A DNA stretch of 64,000 bases from CAXMQZ01 sp963707075 (GCA_963707075.1 CAVPOX010000002.1:1904712-1968711), one strand, 5' to 3'; shown: positions 7,427-16,283, counted from the first letter of the stretch. Made by a program: numbers and translations. Notes: generated by a model from the letters alone, not told the origin.

Positions 7427-10354
7427 TCAGATGAGTGCTTGGCGCAGGACCTCGGCGGGGTGGAGTGCCTGCCTGCCGGTGCCGTGCTCGATCTGCTGCC
7501 GGCAGCTGATGCCACTGGCAACAATAGCAGTGTCGGTGGCCGCCTCGCGAACAGCAGGCAGGAGTGCCCGCTCGGCCATCTTCATCGAGATCTCGTAGTG
7601 CTCCGCTTCGTAGCCGAATGCGCCAGCCATGCCACAGCAACCCGAGTCGATCTCGGTGACCTGGTGGCCCGGTGGGAGCGACAGTGTTTTTCGGCTGGGT
7701 GCCGTGCCGACCAGCGCTTTCTCGTGGCAGTGCCCATGCAGCAAGAGCCGACGCGGTCGATCGCTGAACCCGAGCTGGAGTCTTTGGTGTTCGTGTTGGC
7801 CGGCCACGAACTCCTCGAAGGTCTGCGCGAGGCTGGCAATGAGATCGACCCGGTGGTCGCGGGGAAGCAGATAGTGATACTCGTCTCTGAGTGTGAGAAT
7901 GCAGCTCGGCTCGAGACCGATGATGGGGAGCCCGCGTTCAGCCAGAGGCGCGAGCCGATGCACGGTTTCCAGGGCCGCTTGCCGTGCTTCGTCGAGAAGT
8001 CCCTTGGAGATCATCGGGCGGCCACAGCAGCCGTGGCCTGGCAGGGTCACCTGAAAGCCTGCCGCTTCGAGGACTTGCGTTGCGGCGATCGCGACTCGGG
8101 GAGTGTTGTAGGTATTCCAGGTATCGTTGAAGAGCACGACCTCACCGCGGGGCTCTTCGTTGCGTACGCGGTGCTGGGCGAACCAGGTCGTGAACGGCAC
8201 CTCGGCAAAGGCCGGCAGAGTGCGTTGTCGAGCGATGCCGAGCGTTTTCTCCATGGCGAGCCGCAACGGCAGGCTCGCGAGCAAGCCGTTGGCCAGGCTG
8301 GCAAGTCGACCACTGAAGACGCGATCGAGCTGGGCCATGTGACCGAGGAGCTGGGACCGCAACGGGACCCCGTGGACGCTGTTGTACCGGGAAAGAAAGT
8401 CAAAGCGGATCTTGCCCATGTCGACCGACGAGGGGCATTCGGCCTTGCACCCCTTACAGGCCACGCAAAGATCCATCACCTGGTACATGCGGCGACTGGT
8501 CCATTCCGTGGTGGGGAGTCTCCCCGACAGCACGGCCCGCAACGCATTGGCACGGCCACGGGTGCTGTGTTCTTCCTCGCGGGTGACCATGAAGCTGGGG
8601 CACATGGTCCCACCAGACATCTTGCGACACGAACCGGCGCCGTTGCACATCTCGATGGCACGATCCAACCCCAGGTCGTGGCGAAAGTCGACCTGAGCTT
8701 CGGGCAGTCGAGCCGTGTACGCCCCACCGAAGCGCAGGTTCACGGTCATCTCCGGAGCGTCGACGATATTGCCAGGATTGAACAGATGCCCGGGATCGAA
8801 GATCTGTTTGACCTCTTTGAAGAGCCGATAGAGCTCTGGCCCGAAGAAGCGCTCGTTCATCCAGCTACGTGCCCGGCCGTCGCCGTGCTCGCTGGAGAGG
8901 GAACCGCCATAGCCGCTGACCAGTTCGGCCGAGAAGGAGAGAATCTCGGGCAGCTTGGCGACCTCGTGGGCTTGCTTGGCGTCGATCATGGGCCGCACAT
9001 GGAGGCAGCCGGCGCTGGCATGTGCGTAGTACGCGACCGGGGTATCGATCTCCTTGCAGAAGGTCTCGATGCGCCGAATGTACTCGGCCAGGTGCTCCAC
9101 CGGCACGGCTGCATCTTCGATGAAAGGGATCGGTTTGTGGTCTCCCTTGATGCTCATCAACAGTCCCAGCCCACCCTTGCGGACTGCCCAGACGTTCTGC
9201 TGCTGTTGGGGGTCGAGGGCTCGCACTGTGGCCGTTGCGCCGCAGCGCTCCTGCCGCAGCAGAGCTTCCAGGTGATCGGTCCTGGAAAGGAGTTCTGCTT
9301 CGCTGGCCCCATGGAACTCGACGATCAGGATGCAGTCGGGGTTGCCTTCGGCGAAGGTCTGGAGAAGTCGCGAGTACTTGGGGACGTCGCGACAGAGTGT
9401 CATCGCCAGCCGATCCAACAACTCGACGGCCGAGACGTCGGCCTGCAGAATCACGGGTACGGAGGTCAGGGCCAGATCGAGGCTGTCGAAGTGCACCAGA
9501 GCCAGGGCAGTGCGCTGCGGCACGGGAACCAGATCGAGCGTCACCTCGGTCATCACCGCCAGCGTGCCCTCGGCACCGCAGACCAGTTGAGAGAGGTTGA
9601 AGCGGGGGTCTGGTGGCACCCTGAACGACAGGTCGCCGTCGACGAAGCGATCGAGGCCGTAGCCGCCACGGCGACGCCAGTGTCTCGGGGTCCCAGCCCT
9701 GATGATCTCCTGATTGGCCGGCTTGTCGATCAGCGTCGACAGGCTTCTATAGATCTCACCTTCGAACCCAGATAGGCGCCGTTTCTGGTCGAGGGCCGCC
9801 GGCTCGAGAGGAGTGAAAGCGGCCGTCGAGCCATCGCTCAAGAGCACCCGCATGCGGGCGACGTGATCTCCCGTCATGCCGTAGAGGATCGAATGGGCGC
9901 CGGTGGCATTGTTGCCGACGACGCCACCCATCGCCGCCCGGTCGCCACTGGCCGGATCGGGCCCGAACTGCAGGCCGTGGGCGCGCAGCTGATGGTTCAG
10001 GGTGTCGAGGGTGATCCCGGGTTGGACGCGAACCTGCCGGGCTTCGAGGTCCAGATCGAGCACGGCATCGAGGTGCCGGGTCGTGTCGATGACCAGGGCA
10101 CGGTTGACGGCCTGACCGGCGAGACTGGTTCCGGCAGAGCGAGGCAGCAATGGGATCTCGTAGCGGGAGCACAGCTCGACAGCTGCCTGAATGTCTTCGA
10201 TGCTGCGGGGGATGAGCACCGCAAGGGGCTCGACCTCGTAGATGCTGGCGTCGGTGCTGTAGAAGATCTTGCTGTAGGGGTCGGCCCGCACCTCTCCCGC
10301 CACGCACTGGCGCAGCTCGGCAAGGCAATCGGCGAGACCCGAAGGCTCCGTCAT
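7427..10354 (-). CDS. FAD-linked D-2-hydroxyacid dehydrogenase with Fe-S and CCG domains (YdiJ/Dld-type fusion)
   Basis: 975 residues in one chain. N-terminal PCMH-type FAD domain (residues about 30-270; PLLPRSAGTSLAGQ, GGVVGNNATGAHS), FAD-oxidase C-terminal domain (to about 550; HASAGCLHVRP, SSEHGDGRAR), a ferredoxin-like region with cysteines in CVACKGCKAECP, and two CCG domains (GHGCCGRPM, DSGCCGMAGAFGYE). This matches E. coli YdiJ, a D-2-hydroxyglutarate dehydrogenase of similar size, and cytochrome-linked D-lactate dehydrogenases. It would pass electrons from a D-2-hydroxyacid to a membrane carrier. One copy of the GTATCCTGTCAC repeat ends 24 bases before its start. It leads a probable two-gene operon with the MBL-fold gene. 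Confidence 0.9.
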   Translation of the reverse strand: MTEPSGLADCLAELRQCVAGEVRADPYSKIFYSTDASIYEVEPLAVLIPRSIEDIQAAVELCSRYEIPLLPRSAGTSLAGQAVNRALVIDTTRHLDAVLDLDLEARQVRVQPGITLDTLNHQLRAHGLQFGPDPASGDRAAMGGVVGNNATGAHSILYGMTGDHVARMRVLLSDGSTAAFTPLEPAALDQKRRLSGFEGEIYRSLSTLIDKPANQEIIRAGTPRHWRRRGGYGLDRFVDGDLSFRVPPDPRFNLSQLVCGAEGTLAVMTEVTLDLVPVPQRTALALVHFDSLDLALTSVPVILQADVSAVELLDRLAMTLCRDVPKYSRLLQTFAEGNPDCILIVEFHGASEAELLSRTDHLEALLRQERCGATATVRALDPQQQQNVWAVRKGGLGLLMSIKGDHKPIPFIEDAAVPVEHLAEYIRRIETFCKEIDTPVAYYAHASAGCLHVRPMIDAKQAHEVAKLPEILSFSAELVSGYGGSLSSEHGDGRARSWMNERFFGPELYRLFKEVKQIFDPGHLFNPGNIVDAPEMTVNLRFGGAYTARLPEAQVDFRHDLGLDRAIEMCNGAGSCRKMSGGTMCPSFMVTREEEHSTRGRANALRAVLSGRLPTTEWTSRRMYQVMDLCVACKGCKAECPSSVDMGKIRFDFLSRYNSVHGVPLRSQLLGHMAQLDRVFSGRLASLANGLLASLPLRLAMEKTLGIARQRTLPAFAEVPFTTWFAQHRVRNEEPRGEVVLFNDTWNTYNTPRVAIAATQVLEAAGFQVTLPGHGCCGRPMISKGLLDEARQAALETVHRLAPLAERGLPIIGLEPSCILTLRDEYHYLLPRDHRVDLIASLAQTFEEFVAGQHEHQRLQLGFSDRPRRLLLHGHCHEKALVGTAPSRKTLSLPPGHQVTEIDSGCCGMAGAFGYEAEHYEISMKMAERALLPAVREAATDTAIVASGISCRQQIEHGTGRQALHPAEVLRQALI

Positions 10355-10378
10355 CTCGACAGAAGCATACCCAACCGG

Positions 10379-10414
10379 GTGACAGGATACTCAGTTCAAT
10401 TCGTTGAACAGTCG
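10379..10414. repeat. GTGACAGGATAC repeat, solitary copy A
   Basis: Exact 12-bp core at 10379-10390, followed by GTTCAA (10394-10399), TTCG and TTGAAC (10404-10409), a perfect 6-bp dyad. Read on the minus strand the core is GTATCCTGTCAC and points at the dehydrogenase start. It closely resembles the copy at 16367, and both lie just past the 3' end of an aldehyde dehydrogenase sequence, so this copy was probably duplicated together with the fragment beside it. Confidence 0.8.
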
Positions 10415-10439
10415 GCGCTCGCCACGCACGCGTCGTAGC

Positions 10440-10664
10440 TCAAGCGATGTAGACGGTCTTGATATTCACAAATTCGCGGATGCCGAAAGATCCCAGCTCG
10501 CGTCCATAGCCCGAGCCCTTGATGCCTCCGAATGGCAACCGGGGATCGGATTTCACAAAAGCATTGACGAAACAGGAGCCGGCTTCGAGCCGGTGGGTGG
10601 CGATCTCCTCGCCACGTTCGAGGTCGCGGGTGAACACCGCGGCAACGGGCCCGAAGAGTTCCTC
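10440..10664 (-). pseudogene. Duplicated 3' fragment of the aldehyde dehydrogenase gene
   Basis: The last 64-65 codons match the C-terminus of the intact aldehyde dehydrogenase at 16428-17795 with a single residue difference (Gly-Ser versus Gly-Pro near the end). Upstream of that, EELFGPVA is joined directly to AVFTRDLERG, so 72 bp (24 codons, equivalent to 16632-16703) are missing in frame between two GGC triplets. Bases 10507-10643 are identical to the intact gene, while 10440-10506 has about eight mismatches. The fragment has no 5' part of the gene and cannot make an enzyme. On its 5' side it abuts an IS91-type transposase remnant. Confidence 0.85.
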
Positions 10665-10888
10665 CGGCGCTTCTTGATGACAGCTCGGGCACAGGCCCGC
10701 CTAGCTTGCAGGAGAAGGCCACCAGGAACTCGTAGTGGCATTCCGGGCAGCGGACCCGGGCGACGCCCTGGTCGAAGATGCCGCAGTCGAGATAGCGGCG
10801 GACCGCCAGCTCGACGCAGCCACGCAGAGGGGCACTGTTACCGTGCACATCCGTCCACGGGACTGCCCGATCTCTCGCGAATCACGAC
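10665..10888 (-). mobile_element. Remnant of an IS91-family transposase (zinc-binding N-terminal domain)
   Basis: The minus strand encodes RRYLDCGIFDQGVARVRC, then PECHYEFLVAFSCK, and, after a one-base frameshift near 10700, GLCPSCHQ. This order (RYLDCG, CxxC, AFSCK, CPSC) is the zinc-binding head of IS91/IS801 rolling-circle transposases. Only about 70 codons remain, there is no catalytic domain, and the sequence passes straight into the aldehyde dehydrogenase fragment at about 10664. It is a decayed insertion, not a working element. The 3' boundary near the next gene's stop (10889) is approximate. Confidence 0.75.
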
Positions 10889-12085
10889 TCAGGGCTGCGG
10901 TGAATCGACCGCATTCTCGAGCGCGGCGAGTCGGGCCTCGAGCGCCGCGATAGCGGCATCCCTGGTCTCGAGCTCCCGGACCAGACCCTGAATCGCGGCC
11001 AGAGCGACTCCCGAGGTGTCGGTGATCGCCAGTCGGGTCGGATCGCTACTCAGACCGAACGCGGCGTGAAAATCCTCGGCCATCGGACCGATGTGACGCT
11101 CACCCGGCGAACTGGTCTTGTAGTTCCACTCGCTGATCGGCAGTTCGGCCACGCGGGCGAGAGTCTCGGCCGGATCGACGGACGCGAAGTTCTCCTTGAC
11201 GGTCCGGGAAGAATGAACCATGACCGTGTTCACGAAGACGTCACCGTTCTCTGTCACGCGAAACTCGAGTCCCGGATTGCCGGCATAGTTGATCCCGAAA
11301 CCGTTGTTCTGGGCCCGGAAAGCCCATTGGTCGCCGAAGCCGTTGAGCAGTTGAAACACCGTCTGGCCGGTAGCGTTGATATTTTCCAGGAACAGCATCG
11401 TGCCTGTGTCGCCGGTCGAGTTGCCTCTGACATGCAACTTCCCCTGGGCAGTCTCACTGGTTCCGATGCGGACCTGACCGCTGGCGTCGATGTCGATCGA
11501 GCTGGTCTCGGCTCCGGGACGAATGCGGAAGGGCAGCTTCGAGCCATTGGTGACATCTCGAACAAAGAAGTTCGTCTCGTTGCCCGCAAGATCCCAGGTC
11601 TGGGGCGTGAACCCGGATGAGCCGTCCTGCTCGAGGCGAAGAGTCGGAGTATTGCCGTCCACCACATGTAGCTGGACCACCGGATTGGCCGTGCCGAATC
11701 CCAGCCGGCCACTGGAATCGACATAGAGCGAGTTGCTGGGTGAGGCTGCCTCGATGGTGAACGGTGTTCTGGAGTTATCGATGTCGTCGATGGAGAACTT
11801 GTTGGCTCCACCGTTGCTCTCGTCGTTGGCCGTGATCTGCCAATCATTGCTCGCGAAACTGGCGGTCGAGCTGGTGTCGACGAAGCGAATTCTGAGGTTG
11901 TTCTCTTTGAGTCGGATGGTATCGAAACCGAAGGACTCGCCGTCGACGCAGTCGAAGCCGATGCAGGCACTGCCATCGACGATCAGATCGTCGAGAAACA
12001 CCTGATCAGCGACGACCGGCGATACGACGAGAGCGGCACCTGCCACCAAAAGCGGCGCGAGTGAGATGCAATAGATTCTTCTCAT
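10889..12085 (-). CDS. Secreted tail-fibre-like protein with C-terminal S74 chaperone domain
   Basis: 398 residues: signal peptide (to about residue 26), a long region of beta-repeats with GRLGFGTANPVVQLHV and GQVRIGTSETAQGKLHV, typical of trimeric fibre shafts, and a C-terminal peptidase S74-type intramolecular chaperone (SSRTVKENF, ISEWNYK, GERHIGPMAEDFHAAFGL, ITDTSGVALAAIQGL) ending in a coiled coil (LETRDAAIAALEARLAALE). S74 domains trimerise fibres and often cleave themselves off. The usual SD before RxxKEN is SS here, so self-cleavage is uncertain. No phage genes are nearby, so this looks like a cellular surface fibre. The gene at 12110-12589 precedes it by 24 bases in the same operon. 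Confidence 0.82.
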   Translation of the reverse strand: MRRIYCISLAPLLVAGAALVVSPVVADQVFLDDLIVDGSACIGFDCVDGESFGFDTIRLKENNLRIRFVDTSSTASFASNDWQITANDESNGGANKFSIDDIDNSRTPFTIEAASPSNSLYVDSSGRLGFGTANPVVQLHVVDGNTPTLRLEQDGSSGFTPQTWDLAGNETNFFVRDVTNGSKLPFRIRPGAETSSIDIDASGQVRIGTSETAQGKLHVRGNSTGDTGTMLFLENINATGQTVFQLLNGFGDQWAFRAQNNGFGINYAGNPGLEFRVTENGDVFVNTVMVHSSRTVKENFASVDPAETLARVAELPISEWNYKTSSPGERHIGPMAEDFHAAFGLSSDPTRLAITDTSGVALAAIQGLVRELETRDAAIAALEARLAALENAVDSPQP

Positions 12086-12109
12086 TTTCCGTGCCCTCTT
12101 CTGAATGAT

Positions 12110-12589
12110 CTAGTTGTTGTCGGGACTTGCGGCGGCCTCGACCCTGTCGCTGTCGACGAAGCTTCCGGCCAAAATCGTGAAAGCTCCAGACTGGCGAGGG
12201 ATCTCTACCGTTGCCTTGTGCTGACCGGTTCGACCGTTGTGATCCGGTGCACCCTCGGTCTCGGTAGAAGGGTCCGGCTCGATCGGCCGCGCGTTCAACG
12301 CGAGCTCCCAAGTGTAGGTTCCATCCGGGAGAAGTCGACCTCTGTTATCGAGGCCGCTGAAGCTCGGCCTCTGACCGGGTTCGAAACGCAAGGTGAGGAA
12401 CTGATCGCCACCAGAAATGGTCACCACCGCTCCCTCGTTTTCGACCCGTGGCTGCCAGGAGATGCCGCTTGGGTCGACATTCACCGTGGCCACGGGTGAG
12501 GTGATCGCTTCCGCATCCACGGCTGGTGCGCCCAGGCCGGTGGCCACAACGAGTGCTATCCACGCAAAACACTGCGGGGTGGTTCTCAT
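12110..12589 (-). CDS. Small secreted protein with FlgD-type beta-sandwich signature
   Basis: 159 residues from ATG 12589, which has AGAGGAGAGCC upstream and opens a signal peptide ending in the APAVDAEA region. The centre contains a strand pattern ending in GRLLPDGTYTWELAL, the hallmark of FlgD-like Ig folds and similar beta-sandwich modules. Asn/Asp-rich C-terminus. It lies 24 bases upstream of the S74 fibre gene, so the two are likely made together, perhaps as fibre and anchor or accessory. Function unknown. Confidence 0.65.
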   Translation of the reverse strand: MRTTPQCFAWIALVVATGLGAPAVDAEAITSPVATVNVDPSGISWQPRVENEGAVVTISGGDQFLTLRFEPGQRPSFSGLDNRGRLLPDGTYTWELALNARPIEPDPSTETEGAPDHNGRTGQHKATVEIPRQSGAFTILAGSFVDSDRVEAAASPDNN

Positions 12590-12775
12590 TTCAGGCTCTC
12601 CTCTTCGTTTTGTTAGCATCTCCAAAATACCCCGGAAGCGTTCCCCGGACCAAGCGAGCTAGTTCATATTTCGATGTCCTAAATCCAGCCCTGGCCAGCG
12701 GCCGCTTGGTTCGGTACCGCCTCACGTCGGCCAGGTCAGCGACCCGCTCTTGGACAGCCGCCGTGAGATCCTGAA

Positions 12776-12810
12776 AACTTCCTGAGAAGTTGCGACAGGC
12801 TACAGGTCGC
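12776..12810 (-). terminator. Candidate terminator of the CRTAC1-TPR operon
   Basis: Read on the minus strand, GCGAC...GTCGC is followed by AACTTC-TCAG-GAAGTT (12791-12776), a perfect 6-bp stem with a 4-base loop, then TTCAGG. It sits just beyond the TPR gene stop. The T-tract is short. The rest of 12590-12821 shows no other structure I trust. Confidence 0.4.
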
Positions 12811-12821
12811 TCGCCTGCTAG

Positions 12822-14471
12822 TCAACTCTCGGCGTCGCCCGCCTTCGCGCCTTCGCCCAATCCCCCTTCCGCCGGATAGCGGCATGGCCGGACCTCGCGG
12901 TAGTGCTCGACGCCCTTCTCGAGTTTCTCCGCCAGGGATTCATCGTCCATCTCGAGCGCCGCTTCCCAGGCCTGGCTCTGCCACTCGACGGCCCGATCGC
13001 AGTCGCCGGCTTCGGCATGAGCCATGGCCAGGGTCTCGTAGCTGCGCAGGCTGCGACGAATCGGAGCGCTCTCGAGGATCTCGACCGCCCGCCTCCCGTC
13101 ACGCACCGACAGATCCGGGGCGCTCGCCAGTAGCCGTGCCAAGGCCAAGGCGAGCAAGCTGCTCCGCGGCGCCAAGGCAAGGCCCTCCTCCAGACGATCC
13201 TTGGCATCGCTGTAGCGACCCAGATCGGCGAGGACCTGCGCCTCGCGGAAGCGTGCCAGCTCGGCGGGAGGCTCCAACTCGACGGCTTTGCGGTAGTGCA
13301 GCAGGGCATCGCCGGGCCTATCGCTCCGGCGCAGGGTCTCGGCCAGCTGGAAGCGGATGCCGGCGTCCTCCGGGGCGTAGAGAACCGCCGCGCTCAACGG
13401 CTCCAAAGCTGCCGCGGTCTCGCCGCGGCTCAGCAGCAGCACACCGAGATTGTAGAGCGCGGTGGTGTTGGCGGGCGCCACCTCGATGGCTTTGCGATAC
13501 TGCGCCATGGCGCCTTCGACATTGCCCAGCCGTCCGAGTGTGGAGCCCAGGTTCACGTGCGCGGGGACACTGTCGGGATTGACCGCCGCTGCGCTGCGGA
13601 ACTCCTCCGCCGCGGTCTCGAACTGCCCCGCCTGATAGGCGGCCCGGCCACGCAGCAGATGGACGCGTTCGCCGACAGCGAGCTCGGTCAGCCCATCGAT
13701 CAGTGGATCGGCGGGTCGGACTCCCACGGTCCCGCGCTTGGCCATCATCTCCCTGGCGGCCTCCTCCTCGCCGCGCGCACGCATGGCCAGGGCCAGCGGG
13801 TAGTAAAGGCGGTCGGCGCCGGGCTGGGCCTCGAGTGCCGACAGAAGCAGCTGTTCACCCTCGCGGTAGCGTTGTTGGGAGACCAGGAGCTCACCCAGGG
13901 AGGCCTGGGCCGCGGCCGATGTCGGCTCACGCTCCAGGGATTCGCGTAGCACCCACTCCGCCGCCTCGGGCCGGTTGTCCTCCGCATACACCTGACCCAG
14001 GCGGATCATGGCCGGTACCACCCCAGGGTGGATGGCCAGAGCTCGCTCGTAGTGTCTAGCCGCCAGATCCAACTTTCCTTCGAGCTGGTACAGATACCCG
14101 AGGTGATAGGTCCAGCGAAAGTCTCTTGGGTTGGACCGATCAGCGAGCAAGAAAGTCTGCTCGGCAGCTGCCGTCATCTCGTACGCCAGGTAAAGGCGCC
14201 CCAGTTCCCCGAGGGATTCGGCCAGCTGTGGGGACACCTCTCCGGTGGCGCTGACCTGGTCGGCCACGAAGTCACGCATCGCTCCCAACTGATGGGCAAC
14301 GGGAGCTTCGAGCGCTGCGAGATCGGGCTCCGGCAACTCGTCCATCGACACTGGCGGCGGACCCGGTTCCTGGGCCAGGGTTGAGGCAGAGATGGCGATC
14401 AGGCAGACGCCCAGAAGAGAGATCGCCACGGATCGTGTGGACGGACAAAAGCTCGAGGAAGCGTGGCTCAT
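12822..14471 (-). CDS. Secreted tetratricopeptide-repeat protein
   Basis: 549 residues. Signal peptide (LLGVCLIAISASTLAQ), then a nearly continuous array of TPRs from about residue 85 to 500, with repeat signatures such as YHLGYLYQLEGKLDLAARHYERAL, VHVNLGST-type helices and ALYNLGVLLLSRGETAAALEPL. It should be a periplasmic or outer-surface scaffold. It starts 3 bases after the stop of the CRTAC1 gene, so the two are translationally linked. CRTAC1/ASPIC proteins next to TPR proteins recur in Acidobacteriota and Planctomycetota, but the function of the pair is not known to me. Confidence 0.88.
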   Translation of the reverse strand: MSHASSSFCPSTRSVAISLLGVCLIAISASTLAQEPGPPPVSMDELPEPDLAALEAPVAHQLGAMRDFVADQVSATGEVSPQLAESLGELGRLYLAYEMTAAAEQTFLLADRSNPRDFRWTYHLGYLYQLEGKLDLAARHYERALAIHPGVVPAMIRLGQVYAEDNRPEAAEWVLRESLEREPTSAAAQASLGELLVSQQRYREGEQLLLSALEAQPGADRLYYPLALAMRARGEEEAAREMMAKRGTVGVRPADPLIDGLTELAVGERVHLLRGRAAYQAGQFETAAEEFRSAAAVNPDSVPAHVNLGSTLGRLGNVEGAMAQYRKAIEVAPANTTALYNLGVLLLSRGETAAALEPLSAAVLYAPEDAGIRFQLAETLRRSDRPGDALLHYRKAVELEPPAELARFREAQVLADLGRYSDAKDRLEEGLALAPRSSLLALALARLLASAPDLSVRDGRRAVEILESAPIRRSLRSYETLAMAHAEAGDCDRAVEWQSQAWEAALEMDDESLAEKLEKGVEHYREVRPCRYPAEGGLGEGAKAGDAES

Positions 14472-14474
14472 GAC

Positions 14475-16283
14475 TCAGTTGACAGCGGATTTGGGGATCG
14501 CAGCGCCAAAGAGTACCAAGTACCGACGGACTGCGGGCAAAGCGTGGGCTTGCCGTCGATTCGACCCCCATTCGATAAGCAGTCGCTCACCGGCGGTAGC
14601 CGCGAGCCCCTGCAGAACTCGCGGATCCCGCGCCGAGCAGTACGAGCCGTCGGTGCGTACCCGGCCGCGAACAACCTCGTCATCCGATCGTCGGGTGTGG
14701 ACCCTTGCTCCCGTCGCGGGACTTCCGTCGCCGTTGAGCGGCACCGCTCCGAGCCAGTGGTTATCCTGACCCACCTGGTTGACCAAGAGCCGTGCAGCAC
14801 CGTTGTTGTTGGCGACCAGAATGTCTGTATCCCCATCGTTGTCGATATCGCCGAAGGCGGCCCCGCGACTGATCTCGAGGGCTGCGAAAGCATCACCCGC
14901 GACTCCGGTGACGTCTTCGAAACGACCCCCGAGGTTGCGGAAGAGCTGATTGGGCTGTTTGAGCGGATAGGGGTCGCCGGCAGCCGCCTGGTCCTCGAGG
15001 ATGCGGACGGCGCCGTTGAGCGCCAGCAGGTCGAGCAGCCCGTCATTGTCATAGTCGATCCAGCCGGTGCCGAAGGAGGTAAATGGAAGGCTGACCGAGC
15101 CCAGCCCGACGGCCACCGTCCGGTCTTCGAATAGACCGGAGCCATCGTTGACGAAGAGCGTGTTGGTCTCGCCGGCCAGATGGGTTACGAAGAGATCGAT
15201 ATCTCCGTCGAGATCGAAATCAGCGGCATCGACGCCCATGCTCGCTTCGGGACGCCCCATCCGGTTGATCGCGGTGCCCGAGAACAGGGCATCGTCGACG
15301 AACGTGCCGTCGGACTGGGCCAACCACATTTGATTGGCGGCACCATCGTTGGCCACATAGAGATCGAGCAGGCCGTCGCCGTTGAAATCGGCCGTCATCA
15401 CTCCCAACCCTGGCCCGGCTCGGTAGTCCCTGAGCAGCCGATGCGTGACGTCTTCGAAGGTGCCGTCGCCTCGGTTTCGGAAGAGACGATCCGGCTGGGG
15501 CGAGAAGGCGCTCGGGCCGCAGTAATCTCGACGACTGCTGGTGGCGAAGCAGCGCGGGTTGCGCTCCAGGTCGAAGTCGACGTAGTTGACGACATAGAGG
15601 TCCGGCCAGCCGTCGGCATCGATATCGGCAAACGTGCTGCTGGTGCCCCACAGCGCATCCCCGACGCCCGCCTGGATTGTCGAATCGGTAAAGGTCCCGT
15701 TGCCGTTGTTGCGCCACAGCTGGTTGGGGCCGAAATTGGTGACGTAGAGATCGACCCAGCCGTCCCGATCGTAGTCGCCGGTCGCCACTCCCATGCCGTA
15801 GCCGGTCGCGACGATTCCGCTGGCGACGGTGACATCCTGGAAGTAGGGCTCCCCAGCGCGCTCGGGGCTCGACGAAAGGTCGTTGCGAAAAAGCCGATCA
15901 GTGGGAGGCAAGGCGCCCCGAGGTGGAAATGTCGCTTCGGACAGGTCCTTGTTCGGGCCCAGCATCGAGCCCTGAACGAAATAGGCGTCGAGGTCTCCGT
16001 CGCGATCATAGTCGAACAGCGCCACACCCTGGCCCGTCATCTCAGGGAAGTAGAACTCTCCGGACATGCCATTGAAATGTGTGAAATCGGCGCCCCATTC
16101 CACTGCGCGATCGATGAAAACGGGCCCGGTCTGAGGGGAGCGATCCGCGCACTGCGCTGTCGAGTCGACGTAGAGGGTGCCGACAAGAGCCAGCACCGCC
16201 AACATCAAGGATCGCGATCGGCGCCGGGCACCTTGCAAGCAGCGTTGACGAGGACCGGTGGGGCTCTCTGCCATGGCTCGCAA
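14475..16283 (-). CDS. CRTAC1/ASPIC-UnbV family protein with FG-GAP repeats
   Basis: 602 residues. Signal segment, then an FG-GAP beta-propeller with seven calcium-loop motifs of the DxDxDGxxD type (DYDRDGDLD, DYDRDGWVD, DIDADGWPD, DFNGDGLLD, DFDLDGDID, DYDNDGLLD, DIDNDGDTD), and a C-terminal ASPIC/UnbV domain (NHWLGAVPLNGDGSPATGARV and LLIEWGSN). Likely exported and calcium-dependent. ATG 16283 and ATG 16274 are both possible. A GTATCCTGTCAC repeat points at its start from 84 bases upstream. First gene of a pair with the TPR gene. Confidence 0.9.
   Translation of the reverse strand: MRAMAESPTGPRQRCLQGARRRSRSLMLAVLALVGTLYVDSTAQCADRSPQTGPVFIDRAVEWGADFTHFNGMSGEFYFPEMTGQGVALFDYDRDGDLDAYFVQGSMLGPNKDLSEATFPPRGALPPTDRLFRNDLSSSPERAGEPYFQDVTVASGIVATGYGMGVATGDYDRDGWVDLYVTNFGPNQLWRNNGNGTFTDSTIQAGVGDALWGTSSTFADIDADGWPDLYVVNYVDFDLERNPRCFATSSRRDYCGPSAFSPQPDRLFRNRGDGTFEDVTHRLLRDYRAGPGLGVMTADFNGDGLLDLYVANDGAANQMWLAQSDGTFVDDALFSGTAINRMGRPEASMGVDAADFDLDGDIDLFVTHLAGETNTLFVNDGSGLFEDRTVAVGLGSVSLPFTSFGTGWIDYDNDGLLDLLALNGAVRILEDQAAAGDPYPLKQPNQLFRNLGGRFEDVTGVAGDAFAALEISRGAAFGDIDNDGDTDILVANNNGAARLLVNQVGQDNHWLGAVPLNGDGSPATGARVHTRRSDDEVVRGRVRTDGSYCSARDPRVLQGLAATAGERLLIEWGSNRRQAHALPAVRRYLVLFGAAIPKSAVN

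Noticed and set aside
6944..9775. Very long open frame (943 codons) on the + strand
   Set aside because: It is antisense to the flavin/Fe-S dehydrogenase, whose protein has clear domains and motifs; the antisense product has no recognisable domain and arises from high GC content.
10889..12085. Prophage region suggested by the tail-fibre-like protein
   Set aside because: No capsid, terminase, integrase or other tail gene is near, and the protein has a Sec signal peptide.
12792..12803. GCGACAGGCTAC, similar to the repeat core
   Set aside because: Two mismatches, and the sequence is part of a local hairpin; not counted as a member of the repeat family.
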